Origin: Marchantia polymorpha subsp. ruderalis
Taxonomy: Eukaryota > Streptophyta > Marchantiopsida > Marchantiales > Marchantiaceae
Direction: 5' to 3'
NCBI GenBank assembly: GCA_037833965.1
Contig: AP031354.1
Location: 31,660,001 to 31,724,000, forward strand
DNA: 64,000 bases
Below the pieces are notes generated by a model. That model saw only the letters and a list, made by a program, of their open reading frames with translations. It did no database searches and was not told where the DNA came from. A program made the position numbers and the translations under genes. This document shows, one piece after another, positions 36,614-49,438 of the stretch. How positions within the stretch are numbered: the stretch's first letter is position 1; the number at the start of each line of letters is the position of its first letter.

Positions 36614-37186
36614 TTAATGTGAAGTCCGAATCCCAGTTGAAAAATACACTGGAGGAAACCGTGTAAGGTGTAAGCCACAAAATTCTTTCAATCTGGAAAC
36701 TAAGCCGACAAATAAAATTACAGGTCGAAGTCCACTTTCAACAGTAGCTAGGAAAGTGGCTAGATTGAAAGTCACTGGTCTTTTGTACCTTTGGTTGATC
36801 AGCGGAGTCAACGGAAGCGAGTCATCAGCAGTGGTCTGGTCCTCTCCAGCACGGAAATGATCAAGATTTTCGTCAAAGTACTGTACTCTAATCCTTAACA
36901 ACTGAAGGAATAATACTCCATCCATCTTCAAAGACTCCTCGCCCATATTCCCATACAATTGATCGATGACTTCTTGCCTCAATCGCTGGCGAGTAGAATT
37001 TGTACGACGCACATGTTTTCTTTTCTTCTGTGCATTATTACTCCAGTCAGGTATGTGAGATATTTGCATGGGGTCCGTTGCATGAGGCGACTGGGACCTC
37101 CGGAACGGACGAGTTTCGGCTCGCCTGCTGTTTGTTTCTGTACATTTCCGGTGTGGAGGTCGAGCGAGCCGAGTTGCGAAACCCAA
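36614..37186 (-). CDS. Hypothetical ORF, 190 codons, unrecognised
   Basis: A single open frame in a moderately GC-rich pocket. The N-terminal 60 residues are Arg/Ser/Thr-rich and basic. The middle contains KKRKHVRRTNSTRQRLRQEV, basic and nuclear-signal-like, then a helical stretch (DQLYGNMGEESLKMDGVLFL). The C-terminal 50 residues are hydrophobic and mixed. No family is recognised, no partner exon was seen, and an overlapping plus-strand frame covers part of it. It may equally be chance or a decayed mobile-element gene. Confidence 0.2.
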   Translation of the reverse strand: MGFATRLARPPHRKCTETNSRRAETRPFRRSQSPHATDPMQISHIPDWSNNAQKKRKHVRRTNSTRQRLRQEVIDQLYGNMGEESLKMDGVLFLQLLRIRVQYFDENLDHFRAGEDQTTADDSLPLTPLINQRYKRPVTFNLATFLATVESGLRPVILFVGLVSRLKEFCGLHLTRFPPVYFSTGIRTSH

Positions 37187-37189
37187 GCT

Positions 37190-38600
37190 TCCTCAAGCAT
37201 ATTCTGCAATAATCAGCCGTACTTCATTGTTCGCTTATGAAGGCTTTAGATCAGGAAATGGAGTTTAGGGGCAGGGCAAAAGATTTGCTGAAAAAGTTCC
37301 CGACGATTTCCCGAAAAAATATGCTTTCAGATTGCAGCTCATCTGAGCGAGGCCGGCATTGTGGTATAATTAAAACTTAATACAATCATCAGACTCACCA
37401 CATTCCCCAACATCGGATACGGAATGAGTCTGAAACTGATCATGGACGAATCTCTATCCGCATGTCAACAAAGTTTTTCGGGAGAACGTCAAGCCTTTTG
37501 AATATTCAATCCACGAGAATTTTGTTATCGGGACTCGGAAATGAGGGACTCGGAATGGAGGACCATGAGACCGTAGGGAGTTTCTTTCAGATAATCACTT
37601 ACTCTGGGGATTACTTTCTACATCCAAAAGAATCTTTCGATGATTGAGATCCTACGTCTAGATGGTGGCTTCCGCCGAGATAGTTTTAAAATAGGAAAAT
37701 TAAAACGTCCGCAGATGAATAATACTGATCAGAATTTCCAGCAAGGTTAGAAATGCATTTAAAACCTTCTTCAGACTGGAGAACAGTCCTCAGTCCTCCT
37801 TCTTGTCTCCTCTTCTGTGCACTGACATTGAGTAACAAAGGAGGCCCCAAGCGCAAAAGTCTCGAGGCATGCTTACCTATAAACACAAGTGAAAGCAGTG
37901 CAGGTATATTAACTCGTTTGTTTCTTTTGGTCTTCGATGTTCATAGAGTACGAGCCAGGCTGTTGAATGCGGAGAAGACTCTAGCTAAGAACACGTGCGG
38001 TAGTAATGAGAGTGTTTCGACGGGCCGTATTGGCTGTTCTCTGCTGTAGTATCTGTCCTTCCAATTGAGCATTCTTGACATTTATTGACGTAGACGCCTG
38101 CCGATTATGCACGCGACTAGTCTCAGGAAACATCAAAGCAGCAGTATGTTGCAACTTCAGAATATTTCTAATGCAACACCTAAAACCAAAACCATATTTA
38201 TCACGATCTTATTGATTAGGAAGAAGAGAGCTTTGCCCTCCTTGTTAGCATCCAAGCTTTCCACCTGGGATTGATTTCACAGACAGATGCATAACACGAA
38301 CCGAATTCTGACAAAAATGTAGCTTTTACATAATAGATGGTTACTTGATTGGCCAGATTGCGGTAAGAAATTTTGCCAATTTCAAAGGAATAAATTCTAC
38401 TATATTGTTTATGAATTTATGTAATTTTGGTCCTCTTTTTTAGAATGTGGCTCAATCCTGTGTCCGCGTGAGATTGGCAGAGGTAGGTGTGACGATAAAC
38501 TTTGGCACGTATGTCATCCCATCAGCCAGAGAACGGTCCTCCTTCTGTCGGTTAACATCGGTAACATAGGTGGTGATTAATTATTCTCTGTCACTTGTCC
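37190..38600. other. Non-coding stretch, unassigned
   Basis: Short frames on both strands (for example 37753-38049 plus, 37686-37886 minus) without motifs. Confidence 0.4.
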
Positions 38601-38884
38601 ACATCCAGAATCTAGATCGCCAGAGGTATAGTCTGTTTATACTTCTTCAGTCATTCAGATCGTCATTGTCAACATGCAGAATTCAGATCGCCAGAGGTTT
38701 GGTCTGTTTATACTTCTTCAATCATTCAGATCATCATTGTCAACATCCAGAATTCAGATCGCCAGAGGGTAGATCTGTTTATTCTTCTAGAGTTTTTCAT
38801 CTTGTCATTGTCAACATCCAGAATTTAGATCGCCAGAAGTTTGGTCTGTTTATTCTTCTTCAGTTATTCAGATCGTCATTACCA
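38601..38884. repeat. Tandem repeat, four copies of exactly 71 bp
   Basis: The landmark ACATCCAGAA (ACATGCAGAA in copy 2) starts at 38601, 38672, 38743 and 38814, and a fifth partial copy (ACATCCTGGA) starts at 38885: the spacing is 71 bp every time. Each unit holds AGATCGCCAGA, TCTGTTTAT, CTTCT and CATTGTCA. A plus-strand frame runs open through all copies although 71 is not a multiple of three, so each copy is read in a different frame. Confidence 0.92.
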
Positions 38885-38899
38885 ACATCCTGGATTTAG

Positions 38900-40970
38900 G
38901 AGCGACTAACAGTATATAACGGCCAGTCTGCATCCAGATGGAGCTTTGAGCTTCCCGAGGTTAGGCCTCGAAGCCACAGGCACTGAGAAGTTGATGGCTG
39001 TGTAGCCAGGACCACATGACCCACTATGAACAAATTTCTTTCCCCTATCATTCTGAAAGTCAAACTCATGGGATACCCCTACGTTGTAGAATCTTGGTCA
39101 TGTGATGTTTCCTGTTGGTAAGTGAAAAAGTATAATCATTACGCACTCCGCAAAATGAAAAAAATGGGGACAGATCAACGCAACACCCTGAGATGGATCA
39201 AAACAGAGCTTTAGTGGGCCAGCAGAGGACTCTGTTATTAGAGCACATTCTAATCCTAAGAAAATTTATTGGAGTAAGGAGAGTATAGAAATCGAAGACG
39301 TGTTCTAGATTTTCAGATCTGGGCGAAGAGGGCAACGAGTGTTGTTACTATGGCTAGCTGTCGGGCAAAAGTACTTCAACTTCAAACGATCTAATTTCAT
39401 TTGAAATAATTGCCACTTCCATTTGTTTGTATCACAGCCCTGTATAGAACGATTTTCTAATAAGGAGGAAATCTTGACATGGGCGATTGTCCAAAGTGAT
39501 GTGATGGCGATAGAGTACATCTCGAATGCCCACACAATTTAGAGACCATATATGCAACATCCCCAGAGTGTTGAGAGTAATTCCAACTGAGCAAAGAGCG
39601 ATCCATCAGTAATCCAGCCAAGAACTGCGTGTTGCATGTCGTGGAAAGAGCACAGCATTTCATTGAGCAACAAATTATGCTGATCCGCTTCATGCTACTG
39701 ATGTGAATATAAATTCGTCGGATCTCGTGGCTCTTTAAAAAGAAATGCGAGGTCGCCTTCGGAACTTGTGGAACATCCAGAGGGTTGGTGGACTTCGGTG
39801 CATCGCCCCGGGCCCGCTATGGTTGTGATGCTGGTGTTCTGCTCTTGCTGGTGACGAAGTCGCCTTGGTCCCCAAAAGGTAGCTGGAAGTGATCTCGGGA
39901 TCTACGATAGCCTAAGGTAAAGTCGGTGCGGTGGTCACTCAAGCGCTCTTCTTCATAAGGTCCAACTTCTCGATGGATACCGGAATCTTGCTCATTGGGA
40001 TCATGAGCTTCAGTTGTACCACTCACGGGGCGTGGGTGGGTGGGTGGGATATTGTGGGGTCCTTCTGGGTCCACTGAGGAAGTCTTCGATATCTAAGACC
40101 GCTTGAAATTCGGTGAAAATGCGAGTTGTAAATGATAAAAGGCCACGGCCAACAAGAATTCTTTCTCCTGCACTGCCAATCCAGGACATTGAGCTGCATG
40201 TAGATGTCGTTTATCTTGGAAGATTCGGAGGTAGGAATTGGCAGTGATCATGGACGTCTCTTGCAAGTCCTTTGATCATGATGAATATGAATCCTCAAAG
40301 GAATATGGAACGCGAAAAATGCAAAGTCTAGGCGCTGTCGATGAATTACTTAATCGATTCGGGCATGGTTGTGAGGAGTTCTTTAACGGCAACCTTTCAT
40401 TTCAAATCTAGTGTCCTTGAAGAAGTACGAGGTGACAGTCTTGGATCAGTACAACGGCATCAGAAATCACTCATCGAGTTGAATAAGCGTACATTGACAT
40501 ATTTCTACGTCAAGTAAAACATTTATGAGGTTCTTACTGAATACAAACTAGCTGGACAGAAACATGGTGTGTCCATCAGACTTCCAAATTCAATGACTGA
40601 TGCTCACGGCATCTCATGGATACAGAACAAAAGAATGCCCTGGTCTGGACGGTGACAAAATTAATCCTCCCGAATTACTCACAAGATTGTCCAAACTAGA
40701 CTCCTAACGCTTAAAGCATTTGAAATTAGAACCTTGTATCCAAATCAATGTAATCTGATATGAATACTTCGAGGATTATATTCCGATCATTATATTTCGA
40801 CCCCAGAGGTCGACCTGAAATCGAAGTTACATGTGGATGTTTCTAGTTGATGGTCTATTGATATTTAAGTTTTGACAGCATGCACATATTGAGGAACATA
40901 TGGGTGATAGCATCTTCTTGGTCTCTTCGTGAAAGTCTGAGAGGCTTCCTCCTCTCCTTCAGTTTACTCA
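38900..40970. other. Non-coding stretch before the NRT2 pseudogene
   Basis: No recognised gene. A GC-rich pocket at 39740-40080 carries an 85-codon minus-strand frame rich in Pro, Asp, Arg and Glu without a known domain. The region after about 40500 probably includes decayed NRT2 exon 2 sequence that can no longer be aligned. Confidence 0.4.
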
Positions 40971-40974
40971 TGAC

Positions 40975-42390
40975 AACTTCACATATATTCCATTTCCTCC
41001 CAGAGAACGAGATACGACGTTCATGAGCCTCAGAGCGGAAGCTGATGAAAATTCCAGCCTTCTGACAGTTCAGATTCAACCGATCATCATAGAGATAGTC
41101 CTTGATGATGCTGACCACGGTCTGCTCTACTCCGAGGGTGCAGCGTACAGAAGAATCTACATCAGCAGCTACCAATGAATGAATTCATAGATACTTCACA
41201 AGGATAAGGAATGATTGGCCTTCACGACGATGAACACGATGATTCTGCGTCCATGTGAAAGCATGACCCGATGTAGTCTTTCACGCGTTCTCGATTGCTC
41301 TATGCACATATTCGCTTTGCTGCGACCATCAGTTCATAATCAGATTTATTCATCCTCAATATGCCACAGCTGGTGTTCATTCGTCATGTCTTCAGCGGAC
41401 GAGACGAATGACAGAGAAACGATAGATCGAGGACTCCGAACGATAAATAATTCGCTCAAAGCAAAACCTTCAATGGGACTGAGTGAGAGCTGTACATACA
41501 CAATTTGCGATTTCTTCTGGAGGTTGCGGGGTCTACGCGGATCGGATCGGATCGGGAGAATGGAAACCAATTTATGGAGATGGGGTGTAGAATCAGCGGA
41601 CAGAATTAGGTCCGACCCTCGCCCAAGAGAAGCCGTCGTTGACCTTTTCGCCATCCCGTTCCAGGGCGGTGTAGTTGCCATCGGGGGGAGGTGGGGAGGT
41701 CCCGGCCCAAGGAGGGCACGAAAAGGAAGCTGGCGACGTGAAGTGCACCGGGCACTTAGAAGGCGAGGCTCCAGAGGGTGTAGCTCCCGCCGGGCTCTGA
41801 CGTCAAGGCTGGTGACATCGAAATCAGGGGCATAATCGATTGTGTAATTCCCCCAGCCGGCGGCCATGCCGGCGGCCAGGCCCACAATTGTGCTGCTGAA
41901 CATGGAGCTCATCCACTACTGACTGGCACGAGACGATCGTCACCAGCCCCAGCCGATGAAGAACCGAATCAGGATGAACCGGGGCGCATACAGAAGACAG
42001 CCTCATGACGCCCGACGAGGACGCAGACGATCGACCCGGACACCGAAGCGATCGCCCTGGGTCAAGCTGAGGTCGTCGTCGCGGACGTGGGGATCGAGAA
42101 GAAGCCCATCATGAACGAGGGCCAGAACAAAGTGAACGTCCGAGTCTGAGTCGCGGCGATCGAATGAGTTTTGCAGCCTCGGGGTCCTGGCCTTATGCTC
42201 CGAGTCCACGAGGATGATGATGCTCTACCTCCTGCCTCGTGTCTCGCTCGTCCCTCCCTCCCCTTCCCCCACCATGAGCACGGTCGCTGCGATCACAGGC
42301 TCCCACCCTGTGACTCCGTGCAACGAGGACCCGGGCTCGCCCTTTCGCTCTCCAGCTCGCCATCGCCAGAGCTTCGGCAGCTGTGAATCA
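40975..42390 (-). pseudogene. NRT2 high-affinity nitrate transporter pseudogene, intron retained
   Basis: Minus-strand fragments follow NRT2 order. Near 42380-42290, [14 protein letters not shown] matches the N-terminus of the NRT2 copy at 61-63 kb. Near 42205-42180, DSEHKARTPRL matches [11 protein letters not shown]. Around 41920-41835, SSMFSSTIVGLAAGMAAGWG matches the helix-5 nitrate signature region. Near 41690-41625, PDGNYTALERDGEKVNDGF matches the end of exon 1. At about 41165-41045, GVEQTVVSIIKDYLYDDRLN, then LNCQKAGI, matches the start of exon 2 ([20 protein letters not shown]). A further LMNVVSRSLGG block lies near 41010. Frameshifts and deletions separate the blocks and about 450 bp of intron-like sequence divides the exons, so this arose by DNA duplication, not retroposition. 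It is non-functional. Confidence 0.85.
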
Positions 42391-44920
42391 GATTGACCTC
42401 GTTACAGGCACACCAGCAGCACTATGTAGGTACGTACGTATTGGAGCTGCTGAGGAAGGCGAGGTATGTTCTCGAACACAAGTGTAGCTGCATGAGTGAG
42501 GGAGCCCTTGGGATCTCGACGATGGGATTGACTGCTTCTAGAATCACCTGCCTTAATATTTGCAGTGGAGAATTTCCGCGTACAGGAAAGAGACGCAGCT
42601 GTTGAGGGAGTACGTGGCAGCTCGGATCAGTCATGGCAGTCGGTCAAATTCTTTCAGAGGCAGGGCAGTCCGGTTTCCACAGTCGGCTGTGGCTTGCAGA
42701 GCATGCAGTGTCGGCGAAAGTGAAGTTGGGGTCGATTGATGCGTGCGTGCTTGATGAGCCCGAGCTGAATTTGACGAGAGAGAGTGGTAGTGACACGTAG
42801 CGGAAAGAGCATACAATTGTTACGTGGGGTCAATTGTGAGTTCATGTCTCTTCAGTAGACGCATGCTAAATGTCACGTCCAGTCTCATTTTTTATGTCGT
42901 TTGATCCTAGAACTGGTTTTACACAAATTACCATGATTTTGCAATTAGAAATGAACCGCGGTGAATAAGTACTCGGGCCCTGTACAAACTGCCCGTCAAA
43001 CCATGAAATACTTTTGCGAGATAATCCCAATATGCATGTTAGTTAAATGCATCTATCGTAACCTAGTTATCGAGAGAAAAGGCTTGATAAGTTGATTGTA
43101 TCTGACAATTTCATCTGCTGTTGTTCTAACAAGAATTGAAACCCGATTAATTTATAAGACGCAAAATATGTTCATTAATTCAATATTACTAGCCAAAATC
43201 TAGGGTGTTTGTTTTTGTGTTTTTTAAATTCCTTCGTGACCACAAAGCAGTCTCATGATGTTTAAGATTGAATACTTTATAATGAAGAAGATTTATCTAT
43301 CAAATTACATGATTCAGGATTTAGAATATATGTTAGAATTGATTTATAATTTCTTGTACGTTTCCTTATCAATTAGGATAGAACTAATAAAATTAAGTAA
43401 AAAATCAAACTAAAGAAATTAAAGATTTTAGCTCATGCTTGATGAAGGTTTTGAAGTTTAGTAGGTCTAATATTTGTGATGGACCTAGGGAAAAAAATGC
43501 TCAATATAAACTCTTCTATAATTCACGATTACATGAGGAAGATCCATCATACGATATTTAACTTTAAGAAGTTACATCAGTGTCAATGATTGACCACAAT
43601 CATAGTTCTAGAGTCCTCGAAGCATAAGAAGAATGAACAAACATTTTATCATTCAAATGGAGAAGGATGCCAACAATATCTTGATATGAATAATTAAATA
43701 TGAAATTATTTTGATAAATTAAGTACTATAAAAATACTCAATTTTTTATGTTATCAAATGATAATGAAGTAAAAAGACCAGATTGTAAATTTTAAAAGTA
43801 AATATTACTAAATATGTCAAAGATCGCGTGTTATATATTTCTGTTCACGTGTAATTTGATATGTGACGTTAGTTACACTATATCACCTTCTTATTATTAA
43901 GGATATGTCCACAAGAAATATTTATTTACAATCAAATTAAAAAAAATAAACTGTTTTGTGTAACTCTGAAATCAAGACGGACTATATCCATTCTCAAGAA
44001 AACTCAGGAAGGGTTATACTTTTTTTCTGAGTTAGAAATCAGTATGCGTCGGTAACACTCTAATCCGCGCAAAAGACGAAAAGTTAAAACGAATAATTTC
44101 GGCAATATATCTTATACCACAAATCCATTGCATTCACCAAGACCAGGAGGCTTGTCCAGAGGTTTATCCAGTCTCTGCAGCGGATTTATCTAGCAATTAT
44201 TAAGATTCTTACCCTGGTACTTGGAACGTGTTGTACATCTTTGTCTCATCTGACCTATCGTCCACCTGTCAACATTCTATTTCATGTGAAATTTTCATTG
44301 GGAATCTACTAACGCTACCTTCTTGGGTTTTTAGAATATAGAATGTATATCGCATTACACATTTACAGATATCGCATAACGATTTATCTATTATTTTAAA
44401 AAATAGTAAACATTCCAAATGAGCTTTCTTTCTTTTTCTTTGTAACCTTTCCTAAAATTGAATTCTTTTTGAAATATTCCCCGCGTGGTAGATTGTCCCA
44501 ATATGCATAATCTATGAGAATAAGTAAATTTTATCCTTGTTAAAAATACATTTGAATTCAGTATTTTTATTCAATTTCAAATTTTATTTTGATGAATATT
44601 TGTTTTCTTATAATCATGCATATGCATATAAATGAAATTATTTCCAGCGTGGGACAAACATTGAAATATGCCATAACCCTCAAATATTTTTCTAATATTA
44701 TCAAATATATCTCAAGAATATATTTGACATTTTTCTTGGGCAATATAGACTAAGTAAGAATATCTTTGTTTTATCTGTAATTAACTGTCATGGATTTTCA
44801 TCATTTACTTATTTTTAGAATTAATTATTATTCTTGAGAAAAGGATTGCATTTTTTAAGATTAATATATTATTCACTTGAAAACTTACACTACTCATCTA
44901 AAAATAAAATTATGTACTGT
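42391..44920. other. Intergenic: GC-rich leader then AT-rich DNA
   Basis: 42391-42850 is GC-rich and could be the former 5' region of the NRT2 pseudogene. 42850-44920 is AT-rich without any gene. Small frames (42393-42605 plus, 42422-42634 minus) carry no motif. Confidence 0.5.
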
Positions 44921-45866
44921 GATCCGAAGTGAGTACCGAAAGATGTGTGATCATCACTGCAAAGGAGATGCACCCTCTTGCGCGAATCTGTAAATCAACA
45001 AGCCAGAGGGACGCTGTTCACGCATTCCTGAATTGCAGGCATGGATTTGCCAGGGCCGGCAAGCTAGTGGGCTTCTCGACACTGTGCCTGTTACCTTTTC
45101 GTACCTTCGCCCCGAATTTCAGTGTACGATGGAAGCAGCTCTGTCTAGTGAGGGTGCGTCTGTGTCGGCCGGGGCCGCAGGGTCTTGCTCTGCGGCGGCG
45201 GGCTTAGATTGTGCCCCCCCTTTACCCCCACCAAGAGTTCAGCCCAATTCGTCGAAGTCGTCTGGTCAGATCATCTCTGCAGCAGCTTCTGCGGTCACTC
45301 GGAGGCAGAGCACTGTTGGCCCAAGAGGAAACTCTTTCGATGCAGATACCACCTTGTGCACTACGATCGTCGTGTTCTCCACTTGCAGCCCCAGGTCCAC
45401 GAGGCGCCTTACAATATAGAGTCAACTCTTTGCTCCATGATCGCTTAAAGAACCCCCGCAACAGAATATCCGGACAACCAAATCCCGAGAGCGCGCGTGC
45501 GCATCACGAGTTAGCAGTGTTGTTGATTTCAGAGAGGGAAGGGCGTTCGAGGTATTACATACATTCTGACCACTCCGGGTTCTTGGAGCTCATGATAATC
45601 TGAGACCTGCGGTGGCGTAGCGAGGTATGCCAGCCATAAAACCTCGATGTTTACAGATTTTGTCTCGGAATCAGTTCGTATGCCAGCTCGTCAGTCATTC
45701 CTAACGAACTGCGCCACTCGCGAGCTCATCTTCTGTTGAAGAATGGAATGGTTTTTCTCTTGAATTCGCATGTGCATTTGGATCGGTGCATTCTTCCGAG
45801 GCCTCCAAATTGTGGCTTTGACGTGGCATAACGTGGCTGTGACAGGGCGGGGGAAAATTTACAGTT
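44921..45866. promoter_or_regulatory. GC-rich region upstream of NAR2, overlapping chance frames
   Basis: Three plus-strand frames (44929-45207, 45033-45419, 45211-45603) and minus frames overlap here, with Ala/Ser/Pro-rich or Arg-rich content and no domain. They look like chance frames in GC-rich promoter DNA. The last 260 bp before 45867 would contain the NAR2 promoter; no clear TATA box was found. Confidence 0.4.
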
Positions 45867-46517
45867 ATGGCTTGCGGTGTGTTGCAATGTGTCGTCCGCT
45901 CGCTCGCGGTGGCTGCGCTCGTTCTGGCGAGCACATCGTTCGCGGAAGCTGGGGTGCTCTTCAGCACGCTCGATGAGTCGATTAATGTGGCTGTGGAAAT
46001 TCAAGGGCAGAATGTGACGGAGGGTCCCGTGAATCGGGTCGCCAAGGTCGGTGACGATCGGCTGGTGGTGTCGTGGAATTTGAACAGCTCGTTGATGGGG
46101 CTCGGAGTGGATAAAAACTACGTGAGCCTGAAGCTGAGGCTGTGCTTCGCTCCGATCAGCCAGCTCGAGCGAGGGTGGAGGAAGACGAACGACGACTTGC
46201 ACCGAGACAAGACTTGCACGATCGTCATCGCCAATCAGAAGTACACGACGGACGGCAACAGCACCGTCTGGAGAATTCCTAAGAACGTCCCTGGGGCCAC
46301 GTACTTCGTCCGAGCTTATGCGACGGACGAGCGAGGCCAGCAGTTGGCCTACGGGCAATCCACGGACCAGTTGAAGACCAGCAACTTGATTACCATCATT
46401 CCGATTTCCGGAAGACATGTTACAATCGACATAGCTTCTGGCGTGTTCTCTGTATTTTCCATAGCATCCTTGATCGCGTTCCTGGCCTCCGAGTTCGCGC
46501 AGACGAGTAACAGGTAA
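45867..46517 (+). CDS. NAR2: NAR2/NRT3 high-affinity nitrate transport accessory protein
   Basis: Partner protein of NRT2 carriers: known plant NAR2 proteins bind NRT2, stabilise it at the plasma membrane and are required for high-affinity nitrate uptake. The product has 216 residues (Arabidopsis NRT3.1 has 210). Residues 1-28 form a signal peptide (hydrophobic VAALVLAST core, cut after AEA). The lumenal/apoplastic domain keeps the family pattern: LCFAPISQLERGWRKTNDDL at 92-111, DKTC at 114-117 (Cys93 and Cys117 conserved), YFVRAYATD at 146-154 and AYGQSTD at 161-167. A C-terminal transmembrane helix spans about 191-209 after ISGRH. It is one exon, whereas Arabidopsis has an intron. It faces the NRT2 copy at 49.4-51.4 kb, their 3' ends 2.9 kb apart. 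This start puts the signal peptide at the N-terminus. Confidence 0.96.
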   Translation: MACGVLQCVVRSLAVAALVLASTSFAEAGVLFSTLDESINVAVEIQGQNVTEGPVNRVAKVGDDRLVVSWNLNSSLMGLGVDKNYVSLKLRLCFAPISQLERGWRKTNDDLHRDKTCTIVIANQKYTTDGNSTVWRIPKNVPGATYFVRAYATDERGQQLAYGQSTDQLKTSNLITIIPISGRHVTIDIASGVFSVFSIASLIAFLASEFAQTSNR

Positions 46518-49438
46518 TGGACCTGAAGAATTGTCATTAGATGCTGTGGAAGCTAATTGCGCCGGGAGGGCTCGATTACTGAGCCAGTACGGGCGTGAAC
46601 TCTCGTAGCTTGAAATCTGCCCGTGAGCTCATGGTCCACTGACCAGCTCCAACTTCACAATAGCGGCCTCTTAATTTTGGATGAATGTGTGAACGTGGAT
46701 CATCTCATATTGTGAAATGAAGTTTCAATCCTTCGTCTTCATGAAGGGAATGATCTGTTAGAACCAAATGGTTTGCCTCACTGTAATATATCTTTAACTC
46801 AACTCGCTGTAGAGTAAGTCATTACCATTTCACTTGTATTCTCGACCCCCGAGTAGAAACATATTCCTGATTTTTCATAGTAGTCACGGGGGTAAACCGA
46901 AACCAGAGCCAAATGGGCCTGAAATTAACCAGATGCGAAGAGCAGTATGGAAGACTTGAATCCATGCGAAGACTTAATCATAATTCAGAAGACAATTTAA
47001 TCAGCTTTGTGCAGATGAGATGGTGAATGTCTGATGTCAAGATGCCTGCAACGGAACTGCATGAAATGTTGTGAGTTTTCTATGTTGAATCGGGCCTGCA
47101 ATCTCATTGCGAAGGAAACAAGAGTAAATTTGCTGTATTGAATGATTTAACAACGGGATTGTGCTCGACTAGACTGTCAAAATTTTTGGAGAAGATAAAC
47201 CAATATATTGCAACAGCTGGTACCTACCACGAATCCTCAGAAAGAGAGATGGAAGATGATTTACTTGCACTAGGTTGAGATACGGGAGAACTAGGGGATG
47301 AGGAGTTTGATTCAGCTCACATGATACGTGGAGCGCAAGTTTAGGAAGAATACCCTCCACCACGTCTCACCGAGGAGTCGAGCATGATGATGTGTGCCAT
47401 GGGAGTGGTAGCATTTCGTATGAGATCATGCGCCACCCACTAAAGAACAAAATCGTACGTGGGATGGATATTACTGTCCAACAAGCTCACGTTCCCTATG
47501 GGAATGTTGCTCGAGCTGGTCAAAGTTCTGGCTCGATGAGCATGCTACATTCTTCTAGATCTCAAAATTGTGGTGAAAAGAAGAATCTTCAACGAGAATG
47601 CTGTACGATATACAGTACATCACCCTCAGAATGGAATGGAATGGAATGATTGGACGGAGAGTGCAGTGCGACCTTACAACCAACCAATCATTGGAATTGC
47701 AACGCATCCCAGCAGCCTCGAACAAGACGCATGAATGCCACCACGACCTCTCCAATGCAATCTAAGTGAATCTCATCTGACGTACCAGTCTCAATTCTAC
47801 ATTCAATAAGAATCAAATCCCATCCTTGGCATTTTTAACCATAATCTCCCACTTTGTAAATTTTGGGAGGGACTTGACACTCCCTGTGTTCAGCCTATCG
47901 ACGAGGCACAGAAGTTATAAGCAGGAAGGGGTTTTAACGAAAATCGTATATCGAGGGACTAGTAACCATTTGTCTTATTTTTATTAGCATTCACCATTTA
48001 AAATTCCTACTTTGAAACTGATGAGTGAAGTATCGAAAGATCTATCTCCCGCTCAAGATCTCCGTGTGGAAGCCAAGTGATGGACTGTCCTCATTTGAAG
48101 CTTCTTCAGGAAAAAACCCTCACACCTAACATCGATCATATCTCGACATAATATGCCGTACACTTTGTGCGCGAGTTCTGGTCTCATACTTTGCTGAACA
48201 ATACTTGGCGTTGCTCATCCAACGAAACACAATAAAGAACAGTGGATATATTGATCCAGCGCTATCAGGACGTTATGACGTTGTGACGTTATGTGGGATC
48301 CATTAAAAATAAAATCTCCTCCTCTCTATCAAAATACCAGAGGAGCTAACAACATAGCGCATTCACTTAAAGTCATGTCAAGAAATTCTCTGTACAGATT
48401 CTCATGATTTGTCATCCTGTTTCCGCCATAAACTTCCTCGGCACAGTGCGTGCTGAGACGTTTAAACAAAACTCGAGGCTACAGGTTTTCGGTTGTTTCC
48501 GGGACAGGCTGCTGCGTGCAGTTCATGCTTCTCGATTTCAGTTGTTGGAGCTTCTTGATTTCATCGATACACTCAATCATTCTTACGTCGAGAAATGACT
48601 TAAAACACATTGAAATTCATCTACCGAGTCATCAGGCTTGGAGACAGACAGACAGACAGAGACATAGGTTTCAAGCTCTGGTATTCACAGTACCAAGTAC
48701 CAGTCTTTTTCATTTTAGTGAGGTTAAACGTAAGTTAATATCAGGAATTCCGACAAAGATGCACAAGATTTACGGAGTTTTGAGATTTGGATGTTCTAGA
48801 TTGTATTGGCATTTTCAGACATGTGAAAGGGGTTACCTATGAAATCTGGCAATTCCCTGTCAGCAGTAGTAACATTGAGGGGTGGTGGTCTCTGCTGAAA
48901 CAGAGCAGCAGCAGGAAAGAAGACGAGAGTAGCCTTCAGACCTTCTACACGGACATAAACGTTCATCATCATTTCTAGCTTTGGAACTTGATGAATAAGC
49001 GCTGCTGCAGCTGTCTGGCTTGTGAATCTTGGAACTATCTAACATTCTACCGCCTTCAATGGGAAGACTCCAGTGTGCGATTCACCACCCGCTTTGGTTT
49101 GATAAATTTACGAGACTACAATTTCATTTAGGTGTCAGAGCACGAGCCTTTAAGTTGCGGTCCCGTGCACTTTCTACAAAGAATGGTCGACCCTCCCCGA
49201 GTGGCCTGACGAAGTGGCAACACCACGGGTTCGGGTCCACGAGCCATATGGTACAAACTTTGACCGGATCGATCCACAGCCGAAGCTGAATCGCCAGACC
49301 TCAGCAAAGCTCTTCGAGCGCTGCGTTTGGTTCTGGCACGAAAGTTGCAAGCGAGGAGTGAGATGAAGCCATCGCTCAGTGAATCGAACCGAATCGACGT
49401 GATGATTTGATTAATCAGGGACTTCGTGGTGAGTGAGG
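46518..49438. other. Intergenic region between convergent NAR2 and NRT2 copy A
   Basis: Both 3' untranslated regions must lie here. No gene is seen; short frames such as 48450-48842 (plus) have no motif. A (AGAC)n tract lies at about 48643-48660 and GGAATGGAATGGAATG at 47635-47650. Confidence 0.5.

Noticed and set aside
41215..41835. 206-codon plus frame over the NRT2 pseudogene
   Set aside because: Antisense of pseudogene sequence; the minus strand carries the recognisable NRT2 blocks.
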